Shown here: piece after piece, positions 8,101-15,086 of the stretch
Layout: each line of letters begins with the position of its first letter
Numbering within the stretch: position 1 is the stretch's first letter
Assembly: GCF_049801055.1 (NCBI RefSeq)
Contig: NZ_JBNAGF010000012.1
Location: 62,001 to 126,000, forward strand
Direction of reading: 5' to 3'
DNA: 64,000 bases
From: JBNAGF01 sp049801055
GTDB lineage: Bacteria; Pseudomonadota; Alphaproteobacteria; Rhodobacterales; Rhodobacteraceae
The notes under the pieces: generated by a model
What the model was told of the DNA's origin: nothing
Seen by the model: only the letters and a program-made list of their open reading frames with translations
The model's database searches: none
Made by a program: the position numbers and the translations under genes

Positions 8101-9603
8101 ATGAAATTCACCACCCTGATGGCCAGTACGGCGCTGGCAATCACCTCGACCTTTGCCCTTGCAGACGCGCCCAAATATGCCGCGGACGTCCCCGAAAACG
8201 TTCTGACACCGGATGTTGTTGAAACAGACACGCTGGGTCGTCTGGAGTTCTTCGACGGAATGCCGTCGCCGGAAACGGTCGATAAAGTGTTCGACAATCT
8301 CGACCTGGTTCGGGCGACCACAGCTTTCCTGGACGGGATGAAGATCGCCTCGCTGCGCGGAATGTTCCAGGGCTACGAAGATGCTGGCGCACAACCCAAC
8401 GAGATCATCATCAAGGAAACCTTGATGGATGCCAAATCGATCTGGCTCACCCCCAACACCACGACGATTTACATCGGCTCCAATGTGGACATTTCCAAAG
8501 GTCCAATGGTTGTTGAGGTTCCTGCCGGTCTGCTCGGTCTCATTGATGATGCAGCCTTCGATTATGTCGCCGACATCGGTGTTCTAGGCGCTGACGAAGG
8601 CAAGGGCGGCAAGTACCTTCTGATACACAAGGACGATGGAACGCCGGTGCCCGAGGGGTATTTCGAGCTGCGCACCAAGACCTATGAACATTGGCTGTTG
8701 CTGAGGCGTTCGCCGGGCCCGAACGGGGAAACCGAAGGTCCGGTTGCCGAGATCAAGGCTGGCCTGAACGTTTATCCGCTCAGCGAGGCCGCTAACCCAC
8801 CAGCCGAGACGTTCCACAACCTCTCCGGCGTGCAGTACAACACGGTTCACGCCAACAACTCGGACTTCTTCGAGGAGATCCATGTTGCCCTGGAGAACAA
8901 TCCCGAGGATGCCTTCGCGCCCGAGATCCTTGGCACATTTGCTTCCATTGGTCTCAAGAAAGGCGAGCCCTTCGAACCAGATGAGCGTATGAAAGGGATT
9001 ATGACCGAGGCTGCGGCCATCGCAAATGCCACGGCCCGTGCCATCACCTACGCCTCCCGCGATCCTGGGGTATTCTTCTATGAAGACCGCCAGTGGAACT
9101 CGCCGTTCCAGCGCCAGAGCTACCAGTTCCTGCAAGACAGCGCCCGCATTCTGGATGACAGGACCTATTTCTTCTACATGGCAACGGGGATCACGCCTGC
9201 AATGACAGCACCTCCTGTTGGTTCCGGATCGGTTTATGCGATGACTGCAAGAGACGGAGATGGCGCCTATCTCGATGGGTCCAAGACCTACAAGGTGACG
9301 CTTCCTGGGCCGGTTCCGGCCAAGAACTTCTGGTCATTCATGCTCTATAGCGGACAAACCCGCTCCATTCTAGAAACCGACCAGCAGTCTGGTGGCATCG
9401 ACTCGAACCGCCCGGGTATCAAGCCCAACGAGGACGGTAGCTACACGATCTATGTTGGGCCAGAGGCTCCTGAGGGATGGGAAAACAACTGGGCCCAAAC
9501 CATGCCCGGCAAAAGCTTCAATGTGATGATGCGTCTTTACGGCCCGCTGGAACCCTGGTTCGACAAGAGCTGGAAACCAGGCGACTTCGAACTGGTTGAG
9601 TGA
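8101..9603 (+). CDS. DUF1254/DUF1214 exported protein (second of tandem pair)
   Basis: 500 residues, signal peptide ending near TSTFALADAP, and an AGGAGA site before the ATG. The layout matches its upstream neighbour: DUF1254 (TPNTTTIYIGSNVDISKGPM, ADEGKGGKYLLIHKDD) and C-terminal DUF1214 (LPGPVPAKNFWSFMLYSGQT, NEDGSYTIYVGPEAPEGWEN). Overall similarity to the first copy is modest, so the duplication is old or the pair was acquired together. The 148-base gap to the first gene has no terminator, so co-transcription is plausible. A strong hairpin follows 43 bases after the stop. Biochemical role unknown. Confidence 0.9.
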   Translation: MKFTTLMASTALAITSTFALADAPKYAADVPENVLTPDVVETDTLGRLEFFDGMPSPETVDKVFDNLDLVRATTAFLDGMKIASLRGMFQGYEDAGAQPNEIIIKETLMDAKSIWLTPNTTTIYIGSNVDISKGPMVVEVPAGLLGLIDDAAFDYVADIGVLGADEGKGGKYLLIHKDDGTPVPEGYFELRTKTYEHWLLLRRSPGPNGETEGPVAEIKAGLNVYPLSEAANPPAETFHNLSGVQYNTVHANNSDFFEEIHVALENNPEDAFAPEILGTFASIGLKKGEPFEPDERMKGIMTEAAAIANATARAITYASRDPGVFFYEDRQWNSPFQRQSYQFLQDSARILDDRTYFFYMATGITPAMTAPPVGSGSVYAMTARDGDGAYLDGSKTYKVTLPGPVPAKNFWSFMLYSGQTRSILETDQQSGGIDSNRPGIKPNEDGSYTIYVGPEAPEGWENNWAQTMPGKSFNVMMRLYGPLEPWFDKSWKPGDFELVE

Positions 9604-9645
9604 GATGGAACAACCACGCAGGTTCAGTAAATAGTAGATTGTTTG

Positions 9646-9674
9646 CGGCTCCGTCTAGCGAATAGACGGAGCCG
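9646..9674. terminator. Bidirectional terminator-like hairpin
   Basis: CGGCTCCGTCTA (9646-9657) pairs with TAGACGGAGCCG (9663-9674), a 12-bp stem with a 5-base loop, between the convergent DUF1254 and NUDIX genes. There is no clear T-run on either strand, so it may act with Rho or only block readthrough. Confidence 0.5.
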
Positions 9675-9790
9675 TCTACACGCATCGAGATCAGGCCGCT
9701 CGCTACACTTTGCAAAGTCAGGTTTCTGCGCATTGTTGCCATAGGCGACCGCTACCTGAGGGGAGAGTCCGCTTTCCGGGAGTGAACCAG

Positions 9791-10438
9791 TTACTTCCAA
9801 GCGAAGGTCGGTTGGTCGAAATGCGAGACTCGGGTTGTCTTGCCCCGTAGAGCGATTTCTCGAAACTGATAGAGAATGGCTGCCGTAGGAGCATACATGT
9901 AGTGCCCCAACGTCGGGAAGAAAGCCGACAGCACCGGGTGTTCGCTGTTGCCGCTTTCCTCAAGTCTTGGGATATCGGGACTATCAAGCTCCCGCAAAGG
10001 CAAGTGGAACACTTTCGCAACCTCGGACGGGTCTGGGCGCAACTCCACCTCCCCAGAAGCCCGCACAACAATCGGCGAAATTCTGAACCCAGACCTGGTT
10101 GGAAACTGGTCGAGCTGGCCCAAAACGCTATCTGCACCCAGATCCAAACCCAGTTCTTCGTGCAACTCCCTGAGGGCGGCATCAACCACAAGCTCACCTT
10201 CGTCCAGGCGGCCGCCAGGCAAGGCGTACTGACCGCCGTGGCGGTTGAGCTTCGGGGGCCTCAAAGTCATCAACACGCAGGCCTCACCCGTTTCCTGGTG
10301 CTCAGTAACTACGATTGCCACAGCAGCATCTCGCAATCCGCTTTGCTCGACCGTCTGGGCCGAAAAACTCCCAAGATTGACTTGGAGCTGCGACAGCAGA
10401 TCAGGGCTGAATACAAAGGGCTGCACTAGACGATCCAA
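9791..10438 (-). CDS. NUDIX hydrolase, CoA-pyrophosphatase-like
   Basis: 215 residues with a complete Nudix box at residues 76-98 (G-x5-E-x7-REL-x-EE-x-GL, read as GRLDEGELVVDAALRELHEE and then LGL). A CoA-type lead-in precedes it (VLMTLRPPKLNRHGGQYALP), and the C-terminal half is similar to NudL/YeaB CoA and acyl-CoA pyrophosphatases (GFRISPIVV). It probably hydrolyses a nucleotide diphosphate derivative in the cytosol. It stands alone and reads leftward. The 248 bases upstream of its start are probably the scar of a mobile element. Confidence 0.85.
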   Translation of the reverse strand: MDRLVQPFVFSPDLLSQLQVNLGSFSAQTVEQSGLRDAAVAIVVTEHQETGEACVLMTLRPPKLNRHGGQYALPGGRLDEGELVVDAALRELHEELGLDLGADSVLGQLDQFPTRSGFRISPIVVRASGEVELRPDPSEVAKVFHLPLRELDSPDIPRLEESGNSEHPVLSAFFPTLGHYMYAPTAAILYQFREIALRGKTTRVSHFDQPTFAWK

Positions 10439-10448
10439 TCTTAAAAAA

Positions 10449-10460
10449 CTCCGGCCGGAG
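10449..10460. repeat. Perfect 12-bp palindrome
   Basis: CTCCGGCCGGAG lies 11 bases upstream of the NUDIX start, flanked by AT-rich sequence. It could be an operator of the NUDIX gene or part of the adjacent element scar. Confidence 0.3.
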
Positions 10461-10634
10461 AATACCTACTCCTCCCACCTGAGGGCCTTCAAAGCAAGAA
10501 GGGCAATCGGCGAGCCTGCCACAACTAAATCTTGCACCTTGCGGCGACAAATGCACTTAATACTAGAGAATCAATGCCTCAAAGTTGATCTCCCTGACGT
10601 CTCTCGCCCAATGAGGTGGCGAGTTCAGGTGATA

Positions 10635-10753
10635 GTGCAACTTTATGGGCAAATCGTGCAAAGTTATGCGCAAACGCTGTGCAATATTATGGGCGAAACT
10701 CTGAAAATTTCCTCAATGAAATCAATGGAAGGGATGCAGCGTTATGCGCACAC
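10635..10753. mobile_element. Repeat array, probable end of a lost mobile element
   Basis: On the plus strand the motif rTGCArnnTTATGsGCrmA occurs four times: 10635-10655, 10656-10678, 10679-10702 and 10734-10753. The first three are back to back with a 21-23-base period. The fourth directly abuts the last napA-like codon, and read on the minus strand the boundary begins TGTAGGTGTGCGCATAAC. Arrays of recombinase-binding repeats at a boundary that splits a gene are typical of transposon or recombinase-element ends. No transposase or recombinase gene is present, so the family cannot be named. Confidence 0.6.
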
Positions 10754-10842
10754 CTACAACCCGCCGCCGAAGCGGTAGCGGCCGCTGCGGATGCCTTGAG
10801 GAACGATCGGCGGGACGTTGGCAGTTTGCTGTGCTTGGTCAT
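10687..10842 (-). pseudogene. napA: napA remnant: Tat signal only, then foreign sequence
   Basis: An ATG at 10842 with GGGAG nine bases upstream starts a frame 17 bases after napD. Its first 28 residues are a textbook NapA twin-arginine signal (SRRSFLKASAAAATASAAG). After that the frame runs another 23 codons through the repeat array to TAA at 10687 with no similarity to NapA. Full NapA is about 830 residues and carries the 4Fe-4S and Mo-bisMGD sites, all of which are absent here. So napF and napD are intact but the catalytic subunit is lost, and napB/napC are not in the window. Confidence 0.8.
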
Positions 10843-10859
10843 GGGGACTGGTCTCCCGT

Positions 10860-11129
10860 TCAGTGTTTGGGTTGGACGAGGGCATCGGCGCTTTCGTCCA
10901 GATCCTCGAAATGGTGATAGGTGAGCGTGACGGTCAGCACGCCGGGGATCTGATGCATGTCCATGATCTGATCCGAGGCACGCTGGGTTTCCGTGTCTTC
11001 GACGGTGACGACGATGCGGCCCTGATCATGGGCATGCACCTCTCCGCCTTGGGTTTCATTGATCGCTGCAATGACCTGCTCGGTCATCTCGGGCATGGCG
11101 TGGACCAGGCAACCGCAGATATTAGTCAT
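10860..11129 (-). CDS. napD: NapD, chaperone for periplasmic nitrate reductase signal
   Basis: 89 residues from the ATG at 11129, which overlaps the end of napF. The family start MTNICGCLVHAMPEMTEQV is followed by a ferredoxin-like fold (GGEVHAHDQGRIVVTVEDTE, IPGVLTVTLTYHHFED). NapD binds the NapA Tat signal and guides its maturation. The matching NapA signal is still encoded directly downstream, but the enzyme is not, so this chaperone has no visible client unless napA lies elsewhere in the genome. Confidence 0.9.
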   Translation of the reverse strand: MTNICGCLVHAMPEMTEQVIAAINETQGGEVHAHDQGRIVVTVEDTETQRASDQIMDMHQIPGVLTVTLTYHHFEDLDESADALVQPKH

Positions 11130-11638
11130 GCACAGGTCTCCATCTGTTGCGTGGGCTTTTGAGGGGGGTGTTCGAAACTGATAGCATCCACCGGGCAGGA
11201 CGCGGCGCATCCGCCACAGCCCGTGCACAAATCTGCATCAAGAACCGGTTGCGCGCGTCCACCGGTCCTGAGCTGAAATCGGATTGCACCGTGGTCGCAG
11301 AAGTCCTGACAGGTGCGGCATTGAACGGAGTTGAGCGACAGGCACCCGCTTTCCACACTGGCCTTCCATGCCCAGTCCTGATCACGTCTCAGCGCTTCGG
11401 GTTCGCAGACATCGATACACTCGCCGCAGAACGTGCATTTCCCGGCTTTGAAGTCGACCTTTGGAAATCCGTCGGAATCAAATTCGATAATGGATTCGGG
11501 GCAAGCCGGACCGCAATCGCCGCAGCGCGCACACGTGTCGAAAAATACCGAATCCGGTAGCGCCCCAAACGGGCGCATTTCCACGCTGGAATTGAACCCG
11601 CCCTTCAAAAAAGAGCGTCTGTTCGGATTGTGCGGCAC
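11126..11638 (-). CDS. napF: NapF, 4Fe-4S ferredoxin-type maturation protein
   Basis: 170 residues with three 4Fe-4S cluster motifs (CARCGDCGPACP, CTFCGECIDVCEP, CTGCGGCAASCP) plus a CRTCQDFCDHG segment. The N-terminus PNRRSFLKGGF resembles the RR-x-x-L-x-G start of NapF. NapF is a cytoplasmic protein that helps assemble the iron-sulfur cluster of NapA. It overlaps napD by four bases and starts about 74 bases downstream of an FNR-type site, so it is the first gene of what was a nap operon. Confidence 0.92.
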   Translation of the reverse strand: MPHNPNRRSFLKGGFNSSVEMRPFGALPDSVFFDTCARCGDCGPACPESIIEFDSDGFPKVDFKAGKCTFCGECIDVCEPEALRRDQDWAWKASVESGCLSLNSVQCRTCQDFCDHGAIRFQLRTGGRAQPVLDADLCTGCGGCAASCPVDAISFEHPPQKPTQQMETCA

Positions 11639-11919
11639 GCGTGGCTCCCATTTTTGTGGCTATCGCAAATTGCCTGTGGGCGACCACTAACTGAAATTTT
11701 TGGAACTGTTATTGATTCAGATCATGTTGGATTCGAAAATTAGCCAATTTGAGTCACCTTTAAGACGGTGGAATCACAGAGGCTTACGATGCGTCAACTT
11801 GTGTGGGTCATCGTATTCCAATGAGCCGGGAACCGCTATTTCAGACTGCCGCAACATACTGAGGACGGCGACGGTTTCACCATCGGCAGGGATGTTCGTC
11901 CGGGTTCCGATTTTGCAGA
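11639..11919. other. Intergenic stretch between napF and the riboswitch unit
   Basis: Divergent control region. It holds the FNR-type box at 11712-11725 and otherwise no convincing gene. Short open frames on both strands lack ribosome sites and family resemblance. A sigma-70-like promoter begins at 11920. Confidence 0.6.
11712..11725 (-). promoter_or_regulatory. FNR/CRP-type box upstream of napF
   Basis: TTGATTCAGATCAT matches the FNR consensus TTGAT-N4-ATCAA in nine of ten fixed positions. It is centred about 80 bases upstream of the napF start, which would suit activation of nap under low oxygen. The choice among FnrL, NnrR and DnrD-type regulators cannot be made from the site. Confidence 0.6.
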
Positions 11920-11949
11920 TTGACGCAGCAAGCCCGGATTTGGCATAAG
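11920..11949 (+). promoter_or_regulatory. Predicted sigma-70 promoter of the riboswitch transcript
   Basis: A -35 TTGACG (11920-11925) and a -10-like CATAAG (11944-11949) with an 18-base spacer. This would place the start of transcription about 10 bases before the conserved cobalamin riboswitch core. The -10 match is imperfect. Confidence 0.45.
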
Positions 11950-11957
11950 CGCCGGAC

Positions 11958-12135
11958 ATTCGGTTCCGCAGGCATTGCCCTGTGGAAGCAAAAGGGAACA
12001 CGGTGCGGCCTGACTTGTCTGGCCAAATCCGGGACTGCCCCCGCAACTGTAGGCGGTGAGCGCGGCTGATCATGCCACTGGAGAGATCCGGGAAGGCCAG
12101 CCAAGCGAAGAGCCGCAAGTCAGGAGACCTGCCGG
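11958..12135 (+). promoter_or_regulatory. Cobalamin (B12) riboswitch
   Basis: All main conserved blocks appear in order: CGGTTCC (11961), AAAAGGGAACACGGTG (from about 11990), GGGACTGCCCCCGCAACTGT (around 12030-12050), GCCACTGG (about 12074), CCGGGAAGGC (about 12089) and the B12 box AGCCGCAAGTCAGGAGACCT ending near 12130. It lies on the plus strand upstream of the transporter genes, so adenosylcobalamin binding should switch the operon off. Two hairpins (12166-12189 and 12206-12221) lie between it and the first ATG. Neither has a T-run, so translational or Rho control is likelier than intrinsic termination. Confidence 0.92.
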
Positions 12136-12293
12136 ATGTTCAGGCCCTTCACGGGGCCAAAGCAACCGGACGCCGGGGTGGGCGTCTGGCTCGTGCCGGA
12201 CCTGACAAGGCCCGGCCCTTGCCGCATCCTCCCGTTCGTCCCTTCTGTTCAGGCGATCCCATTGGGGTCGTCGGTTTCGATGAAGGACGTCAG

Positions 12294-13079
12294 ATGAAGA
12301 AGACCCTATTGGCCGCCGCCGCTGCCATTTCAATCCCCTCGCTTGCGGGGGCGCATTTTCTACTCAACTACACAGAAACCGCCATGATCGACCGTCCCGG
12401 GGACGTGCCGGTCAAGCTGATTTTCTGGCACCCACAGTCCAACGGTCACGTGATGGATCTGGAAATGCCGCAGGCATTCTACATGATCCACAAGGGCGAG
12501 AAGGTGGATCTGATGGACCGGTTGCAACCGTCCCGCTTTCGCGCCGGCGAAAACGAAGGGGCCGCGTTAACCGGGAGCGTGCCGGTGAAGCGATCAGGCG
12601 ACTACGTGCTGGTGACCGTTCCGCAGCCCTATTTCGAGGAAAGCGAAGATAAATATATCCAGCAAATCACCAAGGTTTTTCTGAACCGCAACGAGCTGCC
12701 CACAGATTGGGATCAGCCGGTCGGGCTCAAGACCGAGATCATGCCGCTCAACAAGCCCTACAACGTGATTGCCGGGTCAACCTTCACCGGCCGTGTTTTG
12801 TCCGGAGGTGAGCCCGTTTCCGGTGCGGAGATCGAAGTAGAGTATATGGCTGCCGAACCGCGGCTGGATGGTGACGGGACCAAGCCGGTGACTGCCGCGC
12901 CGATGCCCGGTGGCGCGATCGTCGCCATTTCGGACGCAAACGGCTATTTCACATTTGGCATTGCCAAGGCAGGGTACTGGGGATTCGCCGCGCTCGGATC
13001 CGGGCCCGATACCGAGTTCGAAGGCAAGGAACTCAGCCAGGATGCGGTGATCTGGATTCGCGCGCATAACCTGGAATAG
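12294..13079 (+). CDS. DUF4198 periplasmic component of Co/Ni importer (NikK-like)
   Basis: 261 residues. The ATG at 12294 was chosen because the signal peptide (KKTLLAAAAAISIPSLAGA) starts there. The longer upstream frame runs through the riboswitch and is not coding. The mature protein begins at HFLLNY, so a His lies at or next to the new N-terminus, as in metal-handling NikK/DUF4198 proteins. C-terminal beta domain: TGRVLSGGEPVSGAEIEVEY ... DANGYFTFGIAKAGYWGF. First gene of the K-M-L-Q-O operon under the cobalamin riboswitch, hence probably a cobalt-delivery or stability factor. Confidence 0.85.
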   Translation: MKKTLLAAAAAISIPSLAGAHFLLNYTETAMIDRPGDVPVKLIFWHPQSNGHVMDLEMPQAFYMIHKGEKVDLMDRLQPSRFRAGENEGAALTGSVPVKRSGDYVLVTVPQPYFEESEDKYIQQITKVFLNRNELPTDWDQPVGLKTEIMPLNKPYNVIAGSTFTGRVLSGGEPVSGAEIEVEYMAAEPRLDGDGTKPVTAAPMPGGAIVAISDANGYFTFGIAKAGYWGFAALGSGPDTEFEGKELSQDAVIWIRAHNLE

Positions 13080-13091
13080 GGAGCCCGGCGC

Positions 13092-13703
13092 ATGCACATC
13101 GTAGACGGAGCCCTGTCCACACCCGTGATCCTCGGCGGCGCTGCGCTTGCCGTGGGCGGGCTGGCGATGGGGCTGCGGCAACTCCCGGTCGAGAAGATCC
13201 CGGCCGCCGGTGTGCTGTCGGCCAGCTTTTTCGTAGCGTCGCTGATCCACGTTCCGATCGGGCCGTCTTCGGTGCATCTCATCATGAATGGCCTGGCCGG
13301 GCTGGTGCTCGGCTGGGCGGCTTTTCCGGCACTGTTCGTGGGGCTTTTGCTGCAGGCAGTGTTCTTCGGTTTCGGTGGGTTGACCGTTTTGGGTGTCAAC
13401 GCGTTCAACATCGCGATGCCCGCAGTAATTGTCTGGATGCTGTTCGGCCGGTTGGTCGTCAGCGGCACACCAATGACGGGTGCGATCTGGGCCGGGATCG
13501 GCGGGGCCTTGTCGATCGGGCTGACAACGGTGTTTGTTGCTGTCTCGCTGGCCCTGACCGGCGAAGAATTCCTGCCGGCCGCAAAACTGGTTTTCTTTGC
13601 CCATATTCCGGTGATGGTGATCGAAGGGCTGTTGTCCGCAGCGGCGATTTATCTTGCGCGCAAGGTCAAGCCGGATCTCTTTGTTTCCGTGAAGGGGGCC
13701 TGA
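13092..13703 (+). CDS. cbiM: CbiM/NikM-type cobalt/nickel substrate-binding permease (S component)
   Basis: 203 residues with the required N-terminus MHIVDGALS, whose amino group and His2 coordinate the metal in CbiM/NikM, and about six to seven membrane helices. The motif LIHVPIGPSSVHLIMNGLAG, with further metal-ligand His residues, is diagnostic. It starts 12 bases after the NikK-like gene and ends three bases before the NikL-like gene. The family transports Co2+ or Ni2+; the B12 riboswitch upstream points to cobalt. Confidence 0.93.
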   Translation: MHIVDGALSTPVILGGAALAVGGLAMGLRQLPVEKIPAAGVLSASFFVASLIHVPIGPSSVHLIMNGLAGLVLGWAAFPALFVGLLLQAVFFGFGGLTVLGVNAFNIAMPAVIVWMLFGRLVVSGTPMTGAIWAGIGGALSIGLTTVFVAVSLALTGEEFLPAAKLVFFAHIPVMVIEGLLSAAAIYLARKVKPDLFVSVKGA

Positions 13704-13706
13704 GGC

Positions 13707-14288
13707 ATGACCCGTGCGCTCCTCCTCTTTGTCCTGCTCTTTGCTGCGGCGCCGGCCTTGGCGCACAAGGTGATCGCGTCGGTTTTTGCCTCGGGCAACA
13801 TGATCGAAGGTGAGATCGGTCTTTCAAACGGTGAAATGGCTTCGAACCAGCCGGTCGAGGTGTTCGATGGCGAAGGCAACCGACTGGGCGAAACGATCAC
13901 GGACGAGGATGGGTTCTTTGTCTTTGCCCCGGAACAGCCTGTGGCCCATCGCTTCTATTCCGATCTCGGCGCCGGTCACGTCGCAAATATCACCATGCCC
14001 GCCGACGAAGTGGCCGCCATACTGGGCGTCGCGGCTGAAGAGCCCGTTGCGACCAAGCCCAACGCTGTCGCCAAAGGCACAGTTGCGGTTGCTTCGCTGT
14101 CCGACGAAGAGCGCGCGGTAATTGCCACCATCGTGCGGGACGAAACCAGATCCCTGCGACGCGAGATAGCTGCATACAAGGAAAAGAACGATCTTCAGAC
14201 CATCCTTGGCGGGATCGGGTACATCTTTGGCCTGTTTGGCCTTGGGTTCTATCTTGCCGCCCGGCGCAAACTGAAACTGGCGGGCTGA
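13707..14288 (+). CDS. NikL-like accessory membrane protein of Co/Ni importer
   Basis: 193 residues. A signal peptide ends in AAAPALA, so the mature protein starts AHKVIASVFA with His at position 2, a metal-binding N-terminus like that of CbiM. A beta-rich carboxypeptidase-regulatory-like domain follows (about 30-100: VEVFDGEGNRLGETITDEDG). Then come a charged helical linker and one C-terminal transmembrane helix (LGGIGYIFGLFGLGFYLAA). This arrangement is that of NikL, which replaces the small CbiN subunit in some importers. The tight spacing to cbiM and cbiQ supports a shared complex. Confidence 0.8.
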   Translation: MTRALLLFVLLFAAAPALAHKVIASVFASGNMIEGEIGLSNGEMASNQPVEVFDGEGNRLGETITDEDGFFVFAPEQPVAHRFYSDLGAGHVANITMPADEVAAILGVAAEEPVATKPNAVAKGTVAVASLSDEERAVIATIVRDETRSLRREIAAYKEKNDLQTILGGIGYIFGLFGLGFYLAARRKLKLAG

Positions 14289-14291
14289 CCG

Positions 14292-15086
14292 ATGAACCAG
14301 GTGTTGTCCGCAGGAGCAAAAACCCAGTCCAAGACCGGCGCCAGCTTTGCCGTAGGCCTGATCGGCGAGATCGACCCGCGGGTGCGGATCGTGGCCGCCG
14401 TCGCCTATGCCGCAACCGTCGTGTCGCTTTCGCGCTTTGAGGCGCTGGCGGCGGCGCTTTGTATTTCGCTGAGCCTGTTGGCGGTTTCACAACTGCCGCC
14501 GCGCCCGACGCTCCGGCGGGTCGCGGCCATGGACGGGTTCATTCTGTTTATGCTGGTGATGCTGCCGTTCACCATGCCTGGCACGCCAATCTTCACGCTC
14601 TGGGGTTATCCGGCGTCGTGGGAAGGGCTCTGGCGCGCCATCGAGATCGCGCTGACCGCCAATGCCGTTGTGCTGGCGCTGATGACGCTGGTGGGCACGA
14701 TGGAGCCGGTCACTTTGGGCCACGCGCTGCACAAGCTGCGCTGCCCGGACCGGCTTGTTCACCTGCTGCTCTTTACCATCCGCTATATCGAGGTTCTGCG
14801 CGAGGAATACCTGCGTCTTCGCACCGCCATGCGCCTGCGCGGCTTTCGACCCGGCACCAACTGGCACACTTATCGCAGCTTTGGCTATCTCGTGGGCATG
14901 ATGCTGGTGCGGGCGGTGGAACGTTCGGAGCGGATTCTCGAGGCGATGAAATGCCGGGGCTTCTCGGGCCGCCTCGTGGTGCTGGAGCGCTTTCGCCTGC
15001 GCCGCATTGACCATTTGTTCATAGCAACGGTATGCGCCGTCCTGCTGGCCCTGATCGGCCTGGAGGTCGCCCATGTCGCTGATTGA
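14292..15086 (+). CDS. cbiQ: CbiQ-type energy-coupling transmembrane (T) component
   Basis: 264 residues with five or six hydrophobic segments (for example AAVAYAATVVSLSRFEALAA). It has the two cytoplasmic coupling motifs of ECF T components: RTAMRLRGFRPG and RILEAMKCRGFSG (the A-x-R-x-R-G class). It couples CbiM to the CbiO ATPase. The coding region overlaps cbiO by 14 bases, implying translational coupling. Confidence 0.93.
   Translation: MNQVLSAGAKTQSKTGASFAVGLIGEIDPRVRIVAAVAYAATVVSLSRFEALAAALCISLSLLAVSQLPPRPTLRRVAAMDGFILFMLVMLPFTMPGTPIFTLWGYPASWEGLWRAIEIALTANAVVLALMTLVGTMEPVTLGHALHKLRCPDRLVHLLLFTIRYIEVLREEYLRLRTAMRLRGFRPGTNWHTYRSFGYLVGMMLVRAVERSERILEAMKCRGFSGRLVVLERFRLRRIDHLFIATVCAVLLALIGLEVAHVAD

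Noticed and set aside
10616..10924. Plus-strand frame of 102 codons over the napA scar
   Set aside because: It runs through the repeat array and antisense to napD, with no ribosome site; the minus-strand napA remnant explains the region better.
12777..13766. 329-codon open frame on the minus strand
   Set aside because: It is antisense to the NikK-like and cbiM genes, with low-complexity Arg/Gln/His composition.
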